Assembly (NCBI GenBank): GCA_041397525.1
Contig: JAWKWL010000005.1
Location: 124,001-188,000 of the forward strand
Reading direction: 5' to 3'
Source of the DNA: BOKV01 sp041397525
Lineage (GTDB): Bacteria; Pseudomonadota; Alphaproteobacteria; Rhizobiales; Rhizobiaceae
Length of the DNA stretch: 64,000 nucleotides
A program made the translations under genes and the position numbers. This document shows, piece by piece, positions 25,356 through 32,930 of the stretch. Numbering within the stretch: position 1 is the first letter of the stretch; each line of letters starts with the position of its first letter. A model generated the notes under the pieces. That model ran no database searches. It had not been told where the DNA came from and worked only from the letters and a program-made list of their open reading frames with translations.

Positions 25356-26941
25356 TGTGCCGCATCCCGGCTTTCAAGCGCCGCCAGTTCAGCTTCATAG
25401 GCCGCAACATTGGGTCCCAGAGCCTCGATCAGCGGTGCGAGGTGTTTTTCATACTGCCGCCACTTGCCCCTGGAAGTCTGGTACACGGGCTGGCGCACCT
25501 GCCACTGCGACAGGGTCTTGACTGAGCGCTGTGATCCCGTGCGGTCCATTACGCCATCTTCCCATTCAAGCCCGAGATAGTCGATCATGGCGCGCGCATT
25601 GAACTCGGTATTGGCAACGAGGTCCTCGTAATAAACTTCGTGCATCGGATTCGGCAGCACCTTGCGCCAGTGGTCCATCAATTGCAGGTATTGCCGGTAA
25701 TAGATGCCGAGATTGGTCATGTCCGCTTTGTAGCGGTTGTGGAAATCCTGCATCGAATTGGAAAAGATCGAGAAACAGTTGTCGATCGGATGCCGGCGAA
25801 CATGAATGATCTTCGCGTTCGGGAACATCATCGCAATGAAACCGACATTGATGAAATTGTGCGGCAGCTTGTCAGTGAAATGCGGCGTGTTGCCGGCAAT
25901 TCCCGCGCAGCGCATCAGGTAGTCGTCTGCCAGTTCCCGGATTTCAGAACTTGTCAGCTTTTCCAGGTTCTGCCGATACGCTCCTTCCACATCCGAATCG
26001 CGGCCAAAGTGATTGCTGTAGGTGGTCATGTACTTCTGTTCGTCACCGGCGGTGACCAGGCTGTGCGCGCCGCACAGGCTTTCTGTAAGGGTGGTGCCGG
26101 AGCGTGGCATGCCCAGAATGAAGATCGGCTGCCGGCTTGGATGGCCGTCAAGTTTGCGACTTTCCAGCTTCGCACGGCTGAAAGCATCCACGGAGTTTCG
26201 CAGGAATGGCGGAACCTTGCATCCCCCATTGGGCACCCGGAGCGCATTGGCCTTGGCGAAGAACGCAAACGCCTCATCCGGCTTTTGGGCGTCATCAAGA
26301 ACCTTGCCACAGGCATAATTGAGATTGGCCTGAAGCACCGCGTCGTTGTTGCGCTCGGCCGCCCCACTTGCCAACGACACGAATTCCGTCGCTTCATCCG
26401 CAGTGAACTTCTTCGCCGAAGACAATGAATAGAGTGCCATGCCATAATCGGGATCTGCCTTGATCGACATGGTGTAATAGTCGATTGATCTCTGGTGTTC
26501 CCCGGCCAGCGAATAGGCGCGGCCGATGTCATGATACAGTTTCGCTGATCCCGGCTGCAATTTCAGTGCCCTGTTGAAATATTCGATCGCCTGCTGCGAT
26601 CTGCCCTGGTTTTCGTGGATCAAGCCCATCGAACGCAGATGGTTCGGGTTGCGAGGCTCCAGTTCGCACAGCTTTCTGTTGTATTTGCGGGCCTCGTCAT
26701 ACAATTCGGAATCAAGTGTCGCGCTGACCAGCCGTTGCAGGATGTCGGTATCCTTCTTGCGAACCGCAAGCGCCCGCTTGAGGAAACCTATGGCCTGGGT
26801 CGTCGAGTGTTCCATGCCGACAAGGCTCGCCATGGTCAGCAAGGCATCAACACGGTGTGGGTCGCGCTGCAATATTGCTTCAGCCTGCCGCATCATCGAC
26901 ATGCGTTGCATCGTTGTCAGGTCCCGGGCAGTTGTCTGCAT
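25352..26941 (-). CDS. TPR-repeat sulfotransferase family protein
   Basis: 529 residues from ATG 26941, which has GAGACTGGA upstream; a longer in-frame start at 26992 lacks a site. The N-terminal 220 residues are tetratricopeptide repeats (for example the unit around NHLRSMGLIHENQGRSQQAI and the next around YHDIGRAYSLAGEHQRSIDY). The C-terminal half is a PAPS-dependent sulfotransferase domain: IFILGMPRSGTTLTES near 265 is the 5'-phosphosulfate loop, and KIIHVRRHPIDNCFSIF near 385 is the 3'-phosphate motif. HFTDKLPHNF carries an expected structural segment. TPR-sulfotransferases of this sort are common in proteobacteria; acceptors are mostly unknown. It is paired with the DUF4350 gene. Confidence 0.85.
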   Translation of the reverse strand: MQTTARDLTTMQRMSMMRQAEAILQRDPHRVDALLTMASLVGMEHSTTQAIGFLKRALAVRKKDTDILQRLVSATLDSELYDEARKYNRKLCELEPRNPNHLRSMGLIHENQGRSQQAIEYFNRALKLQPGSAKLYHDIGRAYSLAGEHQRSIDYYTMSIKADPDYGMALYSLSSAKKFTADEATEFVSLASGAAERNNDAVLQANLNYACGKVLDDAQKPDEAFAFFAKANALRVPNGGCKVPPFLRNSVDAFSRAKLESRKLDGHPSRQPIFILGMPRSGTTLTESLCGAHSLVTAGDEQKYMTTYSNHFGRDSDVEGAYRQNLEKLTSSEIRELADDYLMRCAGIAGNTPHFTDKLPHNFINVGFIAMMFPNAKIIHVRRHPIDNCFSIFSNSMQDFHNRYKADMTNLGIYYRQYLQLMDHWRKVLPNPMHEVYYEDLVANTEFNARAMIDYLGLEWEDGVMDRTGSQRSVKTLSQWQVRQPVYQTSRGKWRQYEKHLAPLIEALGPNVAAYEAELAALESRDAAQ

Positions 26942-27490
26942 CTTGATTCCAGTCTCTTTGAATGATGGGGTCTGCGTGCCGGGCAGCCTCATTGCCGTTT
27001 ATGTCCGCTCAAGCCGACACCAACCCGTCCGTTCAGCGGCATGCCGCTGCCATTTTCTGCGGCTATTATAATGTCATTCCCTATGAAGGCCAGAACTCGG
27101 CGTCAAGCATTGCCCTGCCTGGCTCTTGTGGCGAACGTACAGACGATTCTCCGTTAGCCTGTCTTTCAGGGCGATTCTGTTTGCAAACATTTCGAATCTG
27201 CGCCACCGGACATTTGTAAACCCTTTGTTCAGCCTGTCTGTTGGGAAATGCAGGCAGCATCAGGCCTCCTGGGGCAGCAATTTGTGCCATTTTCGCAACA
27301 GGGCCGACAGAAGCACCGGAACGAGGGCATTGAGCCAGTTTATTGGATTGCGCTCCCGGAATCATTTTGTATGTTCACCTCAGGCAAGGGCGAACAACCC
27401 GCGCCTTTGGTTCAGGGCTGGTTTTCCGAATTCACTAGTGGTCTGATGACCCGCCCATAATGACAATGTTTTTGACTGGAGGTCAGGACT
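26942..27490. other. Intergenic region before the porin gene (549 bp)
   Basis: I see no credible gene. Short reading frames on both strands here lack ribosome-binding sites and family features. It must contain the divergent promoters for the sulfotransferase and porin genes and probably a long porin leader. A weak rightward candidate is TTGGAT at 27343, an 18-bp spacer and TTGTAT at 27367. GTTTGCAAAC at 27179-27188 is a perfect 10-bp palindrome. Confidence 0.5.
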
Positions 27491-28576
27491 ATGAAACTCA
27501 AGAGCCTTCTTCTTGGTTCTGCAGCGGTTCTCGTCGCTGTTTCCGGTGCCCGCGCTGCTGACGCAATCGTCGTCGAGCCGGAGCCGGTAGAATATGTACG
27601 TGTTTGCGACGCATACGGCGCAGGCTGGTTTTACATCCCAGGTACTGAAACCTGCCTGAAGTTCGACGGCGACGTCCGCGTTCAGTACGGCTTCACCGGC
27701 TACCACAACGATATCCAGGACCAGACGTCACAGCACGAGTGGAACTACCGTGCTCGTCTGAACGTTCGTGCGAAGAACGAAACCGAATACGGCACACTCG
27801 CTTCCCGTATCCGTTTCGTCGCAGCTTCTACTGAAGGCGGCCACAACGACGTGCTTTCAAACACTGAAGGTCCAGGCTCTGCAGCAACAGTTGTTGACTG
27901 GGCAGTTATCAGCCTCGCCGGTTTCCGTATCGGTTTTGCTGACAGCTACTGGACAACCGCAGGCGGCTACGGCTACTACAACGCACGTTTCGACGGCCCA
28001 TACAACTTCCGCAACGGCCTGTTCTTCGACTACACCTACGTTTCAAACGGCTTCACAGCCACCGTCGGTGTTGAAGATGGTGCAGTATCCGGTGAATCCG
28101 GTGCGCCAGACGTATATGCCGGTATCACATATTCCGGTTCCGGCTGGTACATGGCTGGTATCTACTACCATGACTCGTCAGCATCTGCTGGCGCATGGAA
28201 AGTACGTGCAGACTATGACTTCGGTTCAAACGGCTTCGCAGTCGGCGGCTGGTACATGGCTGACGATGGCAAGACCGATTACGTCAAGGGCCATGCCTGG
28301 GGCGTAACCGCGAAGATGAACCTCTCCGACAACATGGTTCTCTTCGGTGGCTATGGCCAGTATGCAGACCAGTACTTCAACTCGGCACTCAATGTTGCAC
28401 CAAACAAAGTTGCTACAGTTGATGGCTCGTTCGTCAACTACACCGTTGGTATTTCCTGGAACATCGTTCCACGCCTGCTGATCCAGCCGGAATACACCAA
28501 GGTTCGTGCGACGCAGAACACTGCAAACACAGCAACATTCGATCGCTTCTCACTGCGTATCGTTCGCTCCTTCTAA
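27491..28576 (+). CDS. Outer-membrane porin, Omp2a/Omp2b family
   Basis: 361 residues. CTGGAGGTCAGG provides a strong ribosome-binding site. A signal peptide ends near GARA-AD, and the mature start EPVEYVRVCDAYGAGWFYIPGTETCLK, read in two parts, is the conserved opening of rhizobial/Brucella Omp2b-type porins. It includes two Cys residues spaced as in that family. The rest alternates polar and aromatic residues as expected of a 16-strand beta barrel, ending in the aromatic C-terminus RIVRSF recognised by the BAM machinery. It permits passive entry of small solutes. The gene has a distinct codon choice (many CGT, GCA, GTA) compared with neighbours, consistent with high expression. A strong terminator follows. 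Confidence 0.93.
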   Translation: MKLKSLLLGSAAVLVAVSGARAADAIVVEPEPVEYVRVCDAYGAGWFYIPGTETCLKFDGDVRVQYGFTGYHNDIQDQTSQHEWNYRARLNVRAKNETEYGTLASRIRFVAASTEGGHNDVLSNTEGPGSAATVVDWAVISLAGFRIGFADSYWTTAGGYGYYNARFDGPYNFRNGLFFDYTYVSNGFTATVGVEDGAVSGESGAPDVYAGITYSGSGWYMAGIYYHDSSASAGAWKVRADYDFGSNGFAVGGWYMADDGKTDYVKGHAWGVTAKMNLSDNMVLFGGYGQYADQYFNSALNVAPNKVATVDGSFVNYTVGISWNIVPRLLIQPEYTKVRATQNTANTATFDRFSLRIVRSF

Positions 28577-28603
28577 TCTCACGATTGGATAGAGACACAG
28601 TTG

Positions 28604-28635
28604 AGGCCCGGGGAAACCCGGGCCTTTTCTTTTTG
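28604..28635 (+). terminator. Rho-independent terminator of the porin gene
   Basis: A 9-bp GC-rich stem AGGCCCGGG / CCCGGGCCT closed by a GAAA tetraloop and followed by TTTTCTTTTT, starting 27 bp after the porin stop. Confidence 0.93.
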
Positions 28636-28707
28636 GAAATCCTGCCTGCATGCTTGCCTGCCAACATTCCCCAACGTCAATTAGTGCTTGATTCATGTCG
28701 GCATTTG

Positions 28708-28736
28708 TTGTCCATTCCCTGCGGCTTTGATAGATT
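28708..28736 (+). promoter_or_regulatory. Candidate sigma-70 promoter for the OmpA gene
   Basis: TTGTCC (28708-28713), a 17-bp spacer and TAGATT (28731-28736), about 145 bp before the OmpA start. The remaining intergenic sequence (28636-28882) holds no gene that I can support. Confidence 0.4.
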
Positions 28737-28882
28737 ATGCATTCGGGGGCGTGTGCAACTTTCTGGCGAAGAATCCGCTTCGTACCGGTATTGACAACCC
28801 ACCCCTTGTGTTTCGTCCGAGCAGAATTGACCTGCGCCATCGCCTTGTGATGGGCAGCCGAACCATTTGAAAAGGGAAATCA

Positions 28883-30637
28883 ATGTGCAACTGGAGAAAA
28901 TGGGTTCTTCCTGGCCTGATCGCTATCGCCCTGCTCACCGCACTTGCAGGCATGCTTCGTTCTGGCCCGGTCGAAAAGGACCTCACGGCCAAGGCAGGTG
29001 AGGCGCTTTCGCAATCACATTCCTGGGCCAGCGTGGAACTCGATGGCCGCGACCTCAAATTGAGCGGCCTCGCACCAAGCGAAGAGGCTATCGCCGAGGC
29101 CACGAAGATAGCCGATGATGCCTATGATGTCCGCGTGGTCGACGCCTCTGCTGTCAAGCTCCTGCCTTTGCAATCTCCTTACAGTGTTTCGGCGGTGAAG
29201 GACGGCGAGAAGGTAACGCTGACCGGCTTTGCTCCCAGCGCAGAAATGCGCGAGCAGATCGCTTCGACCCTTGCCGCTGCCCTCCCGGGTGCAAACATTG
29301 ACAACAAGCTCGAATTGGCTCGCGGCATGCCGCAAGGCCTTGATAATCTGGCAGGATTTGGCATGGCCCAACTCGCTGGCCTGACCAGTGGCGAGGTCAC
29401 GTTGAGCGACACGGCGCTTTCGGTTTCCGGTCAGGCCGCGTCATTCGATGCTTATGACGCCGTTACCGGTTCGCTTTCCGGGAAACTGCCTGCCGGTGGC
29501 ACGCTCGCCTCGCTGGACATCAAACCGCCATTGGTCGAAACCTATGCATTCAATGCCGAGAAAACCGCAGAAGGCATTGTGCTTGACGGTTACGTGCCGA
29601 GCATGGCGGTACGCGATAATCTGGTAGCCGCAGCCAGGTCGTCAGCGGACAATGTGGTGGACAATCTGCGCCTCGCTACAGGCGAGCCATCCGGTTTCGG
29701 TGACGTTGCCGCATTCGGCCTGGGACAACTCGGGAATTTTTCCACCGGTTCAGTCTCATTGACGGGTCTTGACTTGTCCGTTCAGGGCAAAGCCAAGGAT
29801 ACCGCATCCTATGACAATGCGACCGCCGCCCTTGCCGGAACCATTCCTGGTGGCTTCAAACTGGCTTCATCCGACATTCGCCAGCCGGTGATAGATCCCT
29901 ATGTCTGGTCTATGTCCAAGGCCGACGGGGTGCTGACAGTTGGCGGTTATGTACCGGACGCCAATACTGCTGCCCTTGCAATCGACGCAGCCAAGGCCAG
30001 GAATGCCAGCGCGACCGCTGTAACCGATAACCAGAAGGTTGGTACAGGAGCCCCAACCGATTTTGCCGGGGCAATGTCGGTGGCCATCCATTCGCTCAGT
30101 CGTCTCGCTTCCGGCAAGGCTGATATCAAAGGCGCCGATGTGACTGTGACCGGTGAAGCCCTGACCGGCTTTGCCGCCAACGAGATACGGGCGCGTGTCG
30201 CCAAGGGGCTCCCGCCGGGCTACACTGGCAAGGCGGAAATCACGGTTCGGTCCACACCGCAATTCGTGACCTCCGATGCGTGTCAGACAGCGCTGACCGG
30301 CATCCTGGCAAACGACACGATCCAGTTCGAATCGGGAAAATCCGCAATCAAGCAGGATTCATTCGGCTTGCTCGACCGGTTGGCATTCGAGGCGCGCCGT
30401 TGCCCGGAGCAACGGGTGGAAATCGGCGGGCACACCGACTCGGATGGCTCGGATGAAGCCAATCTGAAACTCAGCCAGGAACGGGCGGAAGCCGTGCGCG
30501 ATTATCTGGTGCGATCTGGCGTATTGTTCAGCCGACTCATTGCCAAGGGATATGGCGAAGCCGATCCGGTGGCAGACAATTCAACAGCGGAAGGCAAGGC
30601 GAAAAACCGCCGTATTGACTTCCGCATTCAAAACTAA
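28883..30637 (+). CDS. OmpA-family protein with three BON-like periplasmic repeats
   Basis: 584 residues; AAAGGGAAATCA precedes the ATG. Residues 8-25 form one membrane anchor. Residues about 45-97 look like a BON-type domain (LDGRDLKLSGLAPSEEA), followed by three diverged repeats of about 120 residues beginning near Tyr100, Tyr221 and Tyr340. Each runs Tyr-x-aromatic ... V/L-T/V-x-GF/Y-V/A-P, then a D-N-LAxGxP segment, a FGLGQL-like segment and LPGG-LAS-DI. The C-terminal 465-584 is an OmpA peptidoglycan-binding domain with IQFESGKSAI, GHTDSDG and LSQERAEAVRDYL. The protein probably spans from inner membrane to cell wall. The layout recalls OmpATb/ArfA of Mycobacterium, but that is fold-level comparison only. 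A microprotein gene starts 11 bp later. Confidence 0.85.
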   Translation: MCNWRKWVLPGLIAIALLTALAGMLRSGPVEKDLTAKAGEALSQSHSWASVELDGRDLKLSGLAPSEEAIAEATKIADDAYDVRVVDASAVKLLPLQSPYSVSAVKDGEKVTLTGFAPSAEMREQIASTLAAALPGANIDNKLELARGMPQGLDNLAGFGMAQLAGLTSGEVTLSDTALSVSGQAASFDAYDAVTGSLSGKLPAGGTLASLDIKPPLVETYAFNAEKTAEGIVLDGYVPSMAVRDNLVAAARSSADNVVDNLRLATGEPSGFGDVAAFGLGQLGNFSTGSVSLTGLDLSVQGKAKDTASYDNATAALAGTIPGGFKLASSDIRQPVIDPYVWSMSKADGVLTVGGYVPDANTAALAIDAAKARNASATAVTDNQKVGTGAPTDFAGAMSVAIHSLSRLASGKADIKGADVTVTGEALTGFAANEIRARVAKGLPPGYTGKAEITVRSTPQFVTSDACQTALTGILANDTIQFESGKSAIKQDSFGLLDRLAFEARRCPEQRVEIGGHTDSDGSDEANLKLSQERAEAVRDYLVRSGVLFSRLIAKGYGEADPVADNSTAEGKAKNRRIDFRIQN

Positions 30638-30648
30638 CGGGGGTTGCC

Positions 30649-30747
30649 ATGTGGTATCTCGTAGAACAGCTGTTCTGGCTTCTGCTAATCGCATTTATCG
30701 TGGGTCTTGTTGTCGGCTGGATGACCTCCGGCCGGCAGCAGGCATGA
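30649..30747 (+). CDS. 32-residue single-pass membrane microprotein
   Basis: ATG 30649 to TGA 30747, preceded by GGGGGTTG 4-11 bp upstream. The product starts MWYLVEQLFWLLLIAFIVG and ends VVGWMTSGRQQA, one hydrophobic helix with G-x3-G-like spacing and a short basic tail. It fits exactly between the OmpA gene (11 bp before) and the HhH gene (22 bp after), all on one strand, so it is probably translated from the same message. I do not recognise a family. The helix resembles the anchor of the next protein (LLLAIAYILGCIVGCLLH), which has the same G-x3-G character, so a membrane assembly role is possible. Confidence 0.6.
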   Translation: MWYLVEQLFWLLLIAFIVGLVVGWMTSGRQQA

Positions 30748-30769
30748 CCGGCTCAGGGAGAGAACTGAC

Positions 30770-31771
30770 ATGACGATGTTCATCATCCAGTCGGCGCTGT
30801 TGCTTGCAATCGCCTATATTCTCGGCTGCATTGTGGGTTGCCTCCTGCACCGCATGTTTGCTGCCAAACCTGTGGAAACTGCCGCAGTTGCCACTGCCGT
30901 AGCCGCCGCGCCTGTGGTTGCTGCAGCGGCTGCGCCACGTGCTGCTGCAGTACCAGCGCAAGCCCCCGCGCCAAAAGCGGAGCCCGCACCAGCACCGGCA
31001 GCAGTAATGTCGGAACCTGCAAAGGAAGCTCCGGCAAAGCCAAAAACTGCAGCAGTGAAGCCCGCTGCAGCAAAGACTGGTACAGCCAAGAATAGCACGG
31101 CAAAGACTGCCGGAAAGACACGCACTGCCAAGGCTGTTGCTGCGCCCAAGCCAAAGGCAGCGCCAAAACCTGCCGCACCTGCAGTCAAGGATGACCTCAA
31201 GCGCATCCGTGGCATCGGTCGCCAGAACGAGGCCCGCCTCAACGCGATTGACGTGACGAGTTTTGCCCAGATTGCTGCCTGGACCAAAAAGGAGCAGGCG
31301 GAAATCGGTGAGCGGTTGGCGTTTCCTGGCCGCATCGAGCGCGAGGAGTGGGTCGCACAGGCCAAGGTTTTGGCCAAGGGCGGCCAGACCGAATTCTCGA
31401 AACGCGTTGCGAAGGGCGAGGTTGCGACCTCGAGCGGCAAGGGTACGGCCAATCTCGGCAAGAAACCTCCGCTCAGCGCCAAGCCGAAAGGCGGCAAGCC
31501 GGACAACCTGACGCTGATCGATGGTGTCGGCAACGCAATCGAGAAGAAGTTGCAGGAACTTGGAGTCTGGCACTTCGCCCAGATCGCGAAATGGACAGCC
31601 AACCAGCAGGTCTGGATTGGCAACGAGATCGGCTTCCCTGGCCGTCCCGAGCGCGAAAACTGGGTTGGCGAAGCCAAGGTTCTGGCCGCAGGCGGCATGA
31701 CAGAGCACGCCAAACGCGTCGAAGCCGGTGAAATCACCACCAGCCGCAAATCGAAGCCGTCAGAAAAATAA
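30770..31771 (+). CDS. Membrane-anchored protein with two helix-hairpin-helix-like domains (COG3743-like)
   Basis: 333 residues, AGGGAGAG before the ATG. One N-terminal transmembrane helix (residues 6-28) is followed by a low-complexity linker rich in Ala, Pro and Lys (about 30-140) and two copies of one 76-residue domain at about 142-217 and 246-321. Each copy runs D-L-x-I-x-G-(I/V)-G, an FAQIA-WT helix, then FPGR-ERE-WV and AKVLA-GG-TE--KRV--GE. The opening is a helix-hairpin-helix motif of the kind called a predicted 5' DNA nuclease in COG3743; I see no metal-binding acidic cluster, so a binding role seems as likely as catalysis. It follows the OmpA gene and the microprotein and is closed by a terminator. 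Confidence 0.8.
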   Translation: MTMFIIQSALLLAIAYILGCIVGCLLHRMFAAKPVETAAVATAVAAAPVVAAAAAPRAAAVPAQAPAPKAEPAPAPAAVMSEPAKEAPAKPKTAAVKPAAAKTGTAKNSTAKTAGKTRTAKAVAAPKPKAAPKPAAPAVKDDLKRIRGIGRQNEARLNAIDVTSFAQIAAWTKKEQAEIGERLAFPGRIEREEWVAQAKVLAKGGQTEFSKRVAKGEVATSSGKGTANLGKKPPLSAKPKGGKPDNLTLIDGVGNAIEKKLQELGVWHFAQIAKWTANQQVWIGNEIGFPGRPERENWVGEAKVLAAGGMTEHAKRVEAGEITTSRKSKPSEK

Positions 31772-31799
31772 CGCCGACAACTATTGCCGGCAAATATCG

Positions 31800-31831
31800 G
31801 ACCCGCGATGCAAGTCGCGGGTCATTTTTTT
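31800..31831 (+). terminator. Rho-independent terminator after the HhH gene
   Basis: GACCCGCGA pairs with TCGCGGGTC across a 6-base loop (31800-31823) and is followed by A and seven T. It closes the OmpA-microprotein-HhH transcript and separates it from the convergent hydrolase gene. Confidence 0.93.
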
Positions 31832-31849
31832 CAAATCCGGATCGGAAAA

Positions 31850-32764
31850 TCAGTGGGAATTGTCGGCTGAAGCCAGAAAGCTGGCTATCTTTTCCGGCAG
31901 CCCGGCCGATCCAAGATCCGGCGCATGACCCTGATCCTTGATCGTGATTTGGCGCAGCTGACCAATGGTGCGGGCCATCTTCTCGAACACTTCCGGCGAG
32001 AGCAGGTCACTCAGCCCACCGCGAATGGCGAGGATCGGCAGCTTGGAAAAACCACTGAATTGCGGCCAAAGGCTCGGCAGCGGAATGTCAAGATTGATTG
32101 CCTTCAGCGTATTGAAGATTGCCGGATCATAGCGCCGAACTATCTTGCCGCCATGCTCTTCAAATATCAGTCGCGCCTGCTTCGCCCAGTCATTGTCATC
32201 AAGTCCGGGGAACTGGTTTTGTCCGGCGGCTCTCAGTGCTGCAATGGCACTCGACCAATTCGGATGGTCGCCGCCGCGTTCGATATAGGTCTTGATGCGC
32301 ACGAGTCCGCGCCCGTCGATTTCCGGACCTATGTCATTGAGAACAATGGCTTTCATGATCGCAGGCCGCATCGCCGCAATCGCCATCATCACCAATCCGC
32401 CACGTGAGGTGCCGACAAAAGCCGCATGGGGGATGCCTGCCGCGGCCAGTCCGTTGATCGTGTCTTCAGCCTCGGTCAATGGGTTGTAGTTTTCCCAGTT
32501 CCGGTCATGCGCAGACATGCCGCGCCCCCGAAAGTCGAGGCAAAGCACACGTCGCTTCCTGTCTGCGTCACGCGACAAGTGCAGCGCCAGTTCATGAAAA
32601 TCAGCCGAATTGCGCGTCAGTCCGGGAAGGCAGACCACCGGCAATGCATTACTGTTTGCAGATACGCTGTCGCGACCATAATAGCGCCCGGCCAGCGCCA
32701 GACCATCGGCAGCTCTATAGTCGAAGCGTGTCCAGCCTTCGCTGTCATCAAACAATTCGGTCAT
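31850..32764 (-). CDS. Alpha/beta hydrolase
   Basis: 304 residues from ATG 32764; a longer start at 32785 would add seven residues. LPGLTRNSADF near residue 47 holds the oxyanion-hole loop, VGTSRGGL near 117 carries the nucleophile elbow G-x-S-x-G with Ser as nucleophile, IRGGLSDLLS near 250 carries the acid Asp, and DQGHAPDL near 279 carries the catalytic His. These make a complete triad of the esterase/lipase class common in Hyphomicrobiales. The substrate is unknown. It has no signal peptide. It lies downstream of the transglycosylase gene on the same strand, with 166 bp between. Confidence 0.88.
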   Translation of the reverse strand: MTELFDDSEGWTRFDYRAADGLALAGRYYGRDSVSANSNALPVVCLPGLTRNSADFHELALHLSRDADRKRRVLCLDFRGRGMSAHDRNWENYNPLTEAEDTINGLAAAGIPHAAFVGTSRGGLVMMAIAAMRPAIMKAIVLNDIGPEIDGRGLVRIKTYIERGGDHPNWSSAIAALRAAGQNQFPGLDDNDWAKQARLIFEEHGGKIVRRYDPAIFNTLKAINLDIPLPSLWPQFSGFSKLPILAIRGGLSDLLSPEVFEKMARTIGQLRQITIKDQGHAPDLGSAGLPEKIASFLASADNSH

Positions 32765-32837
32765 GGCAAATCCGCAGGTTTTCAACTGCGCGCCTGATTA
32801 CGCACCTATTGCCGTATATGCAAGGTTTGCTAGAGCA

Positions 32838-32871
32838 ATTTCGATTTTGACGGAATCGAAAAAATCGAAAT
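32838..32871. repeat. Intergenic inverted repeat, possible dispersed element
   Basis: ATTTCGATTTT (32838-32848) and AAAATCGAAAT (32861-32871) are perfect 11-bp arms around a 12-base loop that itself contains GGAATCGAA. It lies between two minus-strand genes. It resembles the AT-rich palindromic intergenic repeats seen many times in rhizobial genomes, but no second copy is evident in this window. A T-rich tail is lacking for a clean terminator. Confidence 0.45.
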
Positions 32872-32930
32872 GCGCAAACGAATTCAGCAGTTTACTGGAT
32901 CCATCCGTGTACAACTGATGCTGACACGGT

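Noticed and set aside
27428..27440. GAATTCACTAGTG, resembling a cloning-vector polylinker
   Set aside because: Only 13 bases; flanks are normal intergenic sequence, so chance is the simplest explanation.
27081..27446. Short overlapping frames on both strands before the porin gene
   Set aside because: No ribosome-binding site, no family match and Cys/Arg-rich composition typical of non-coding frames.
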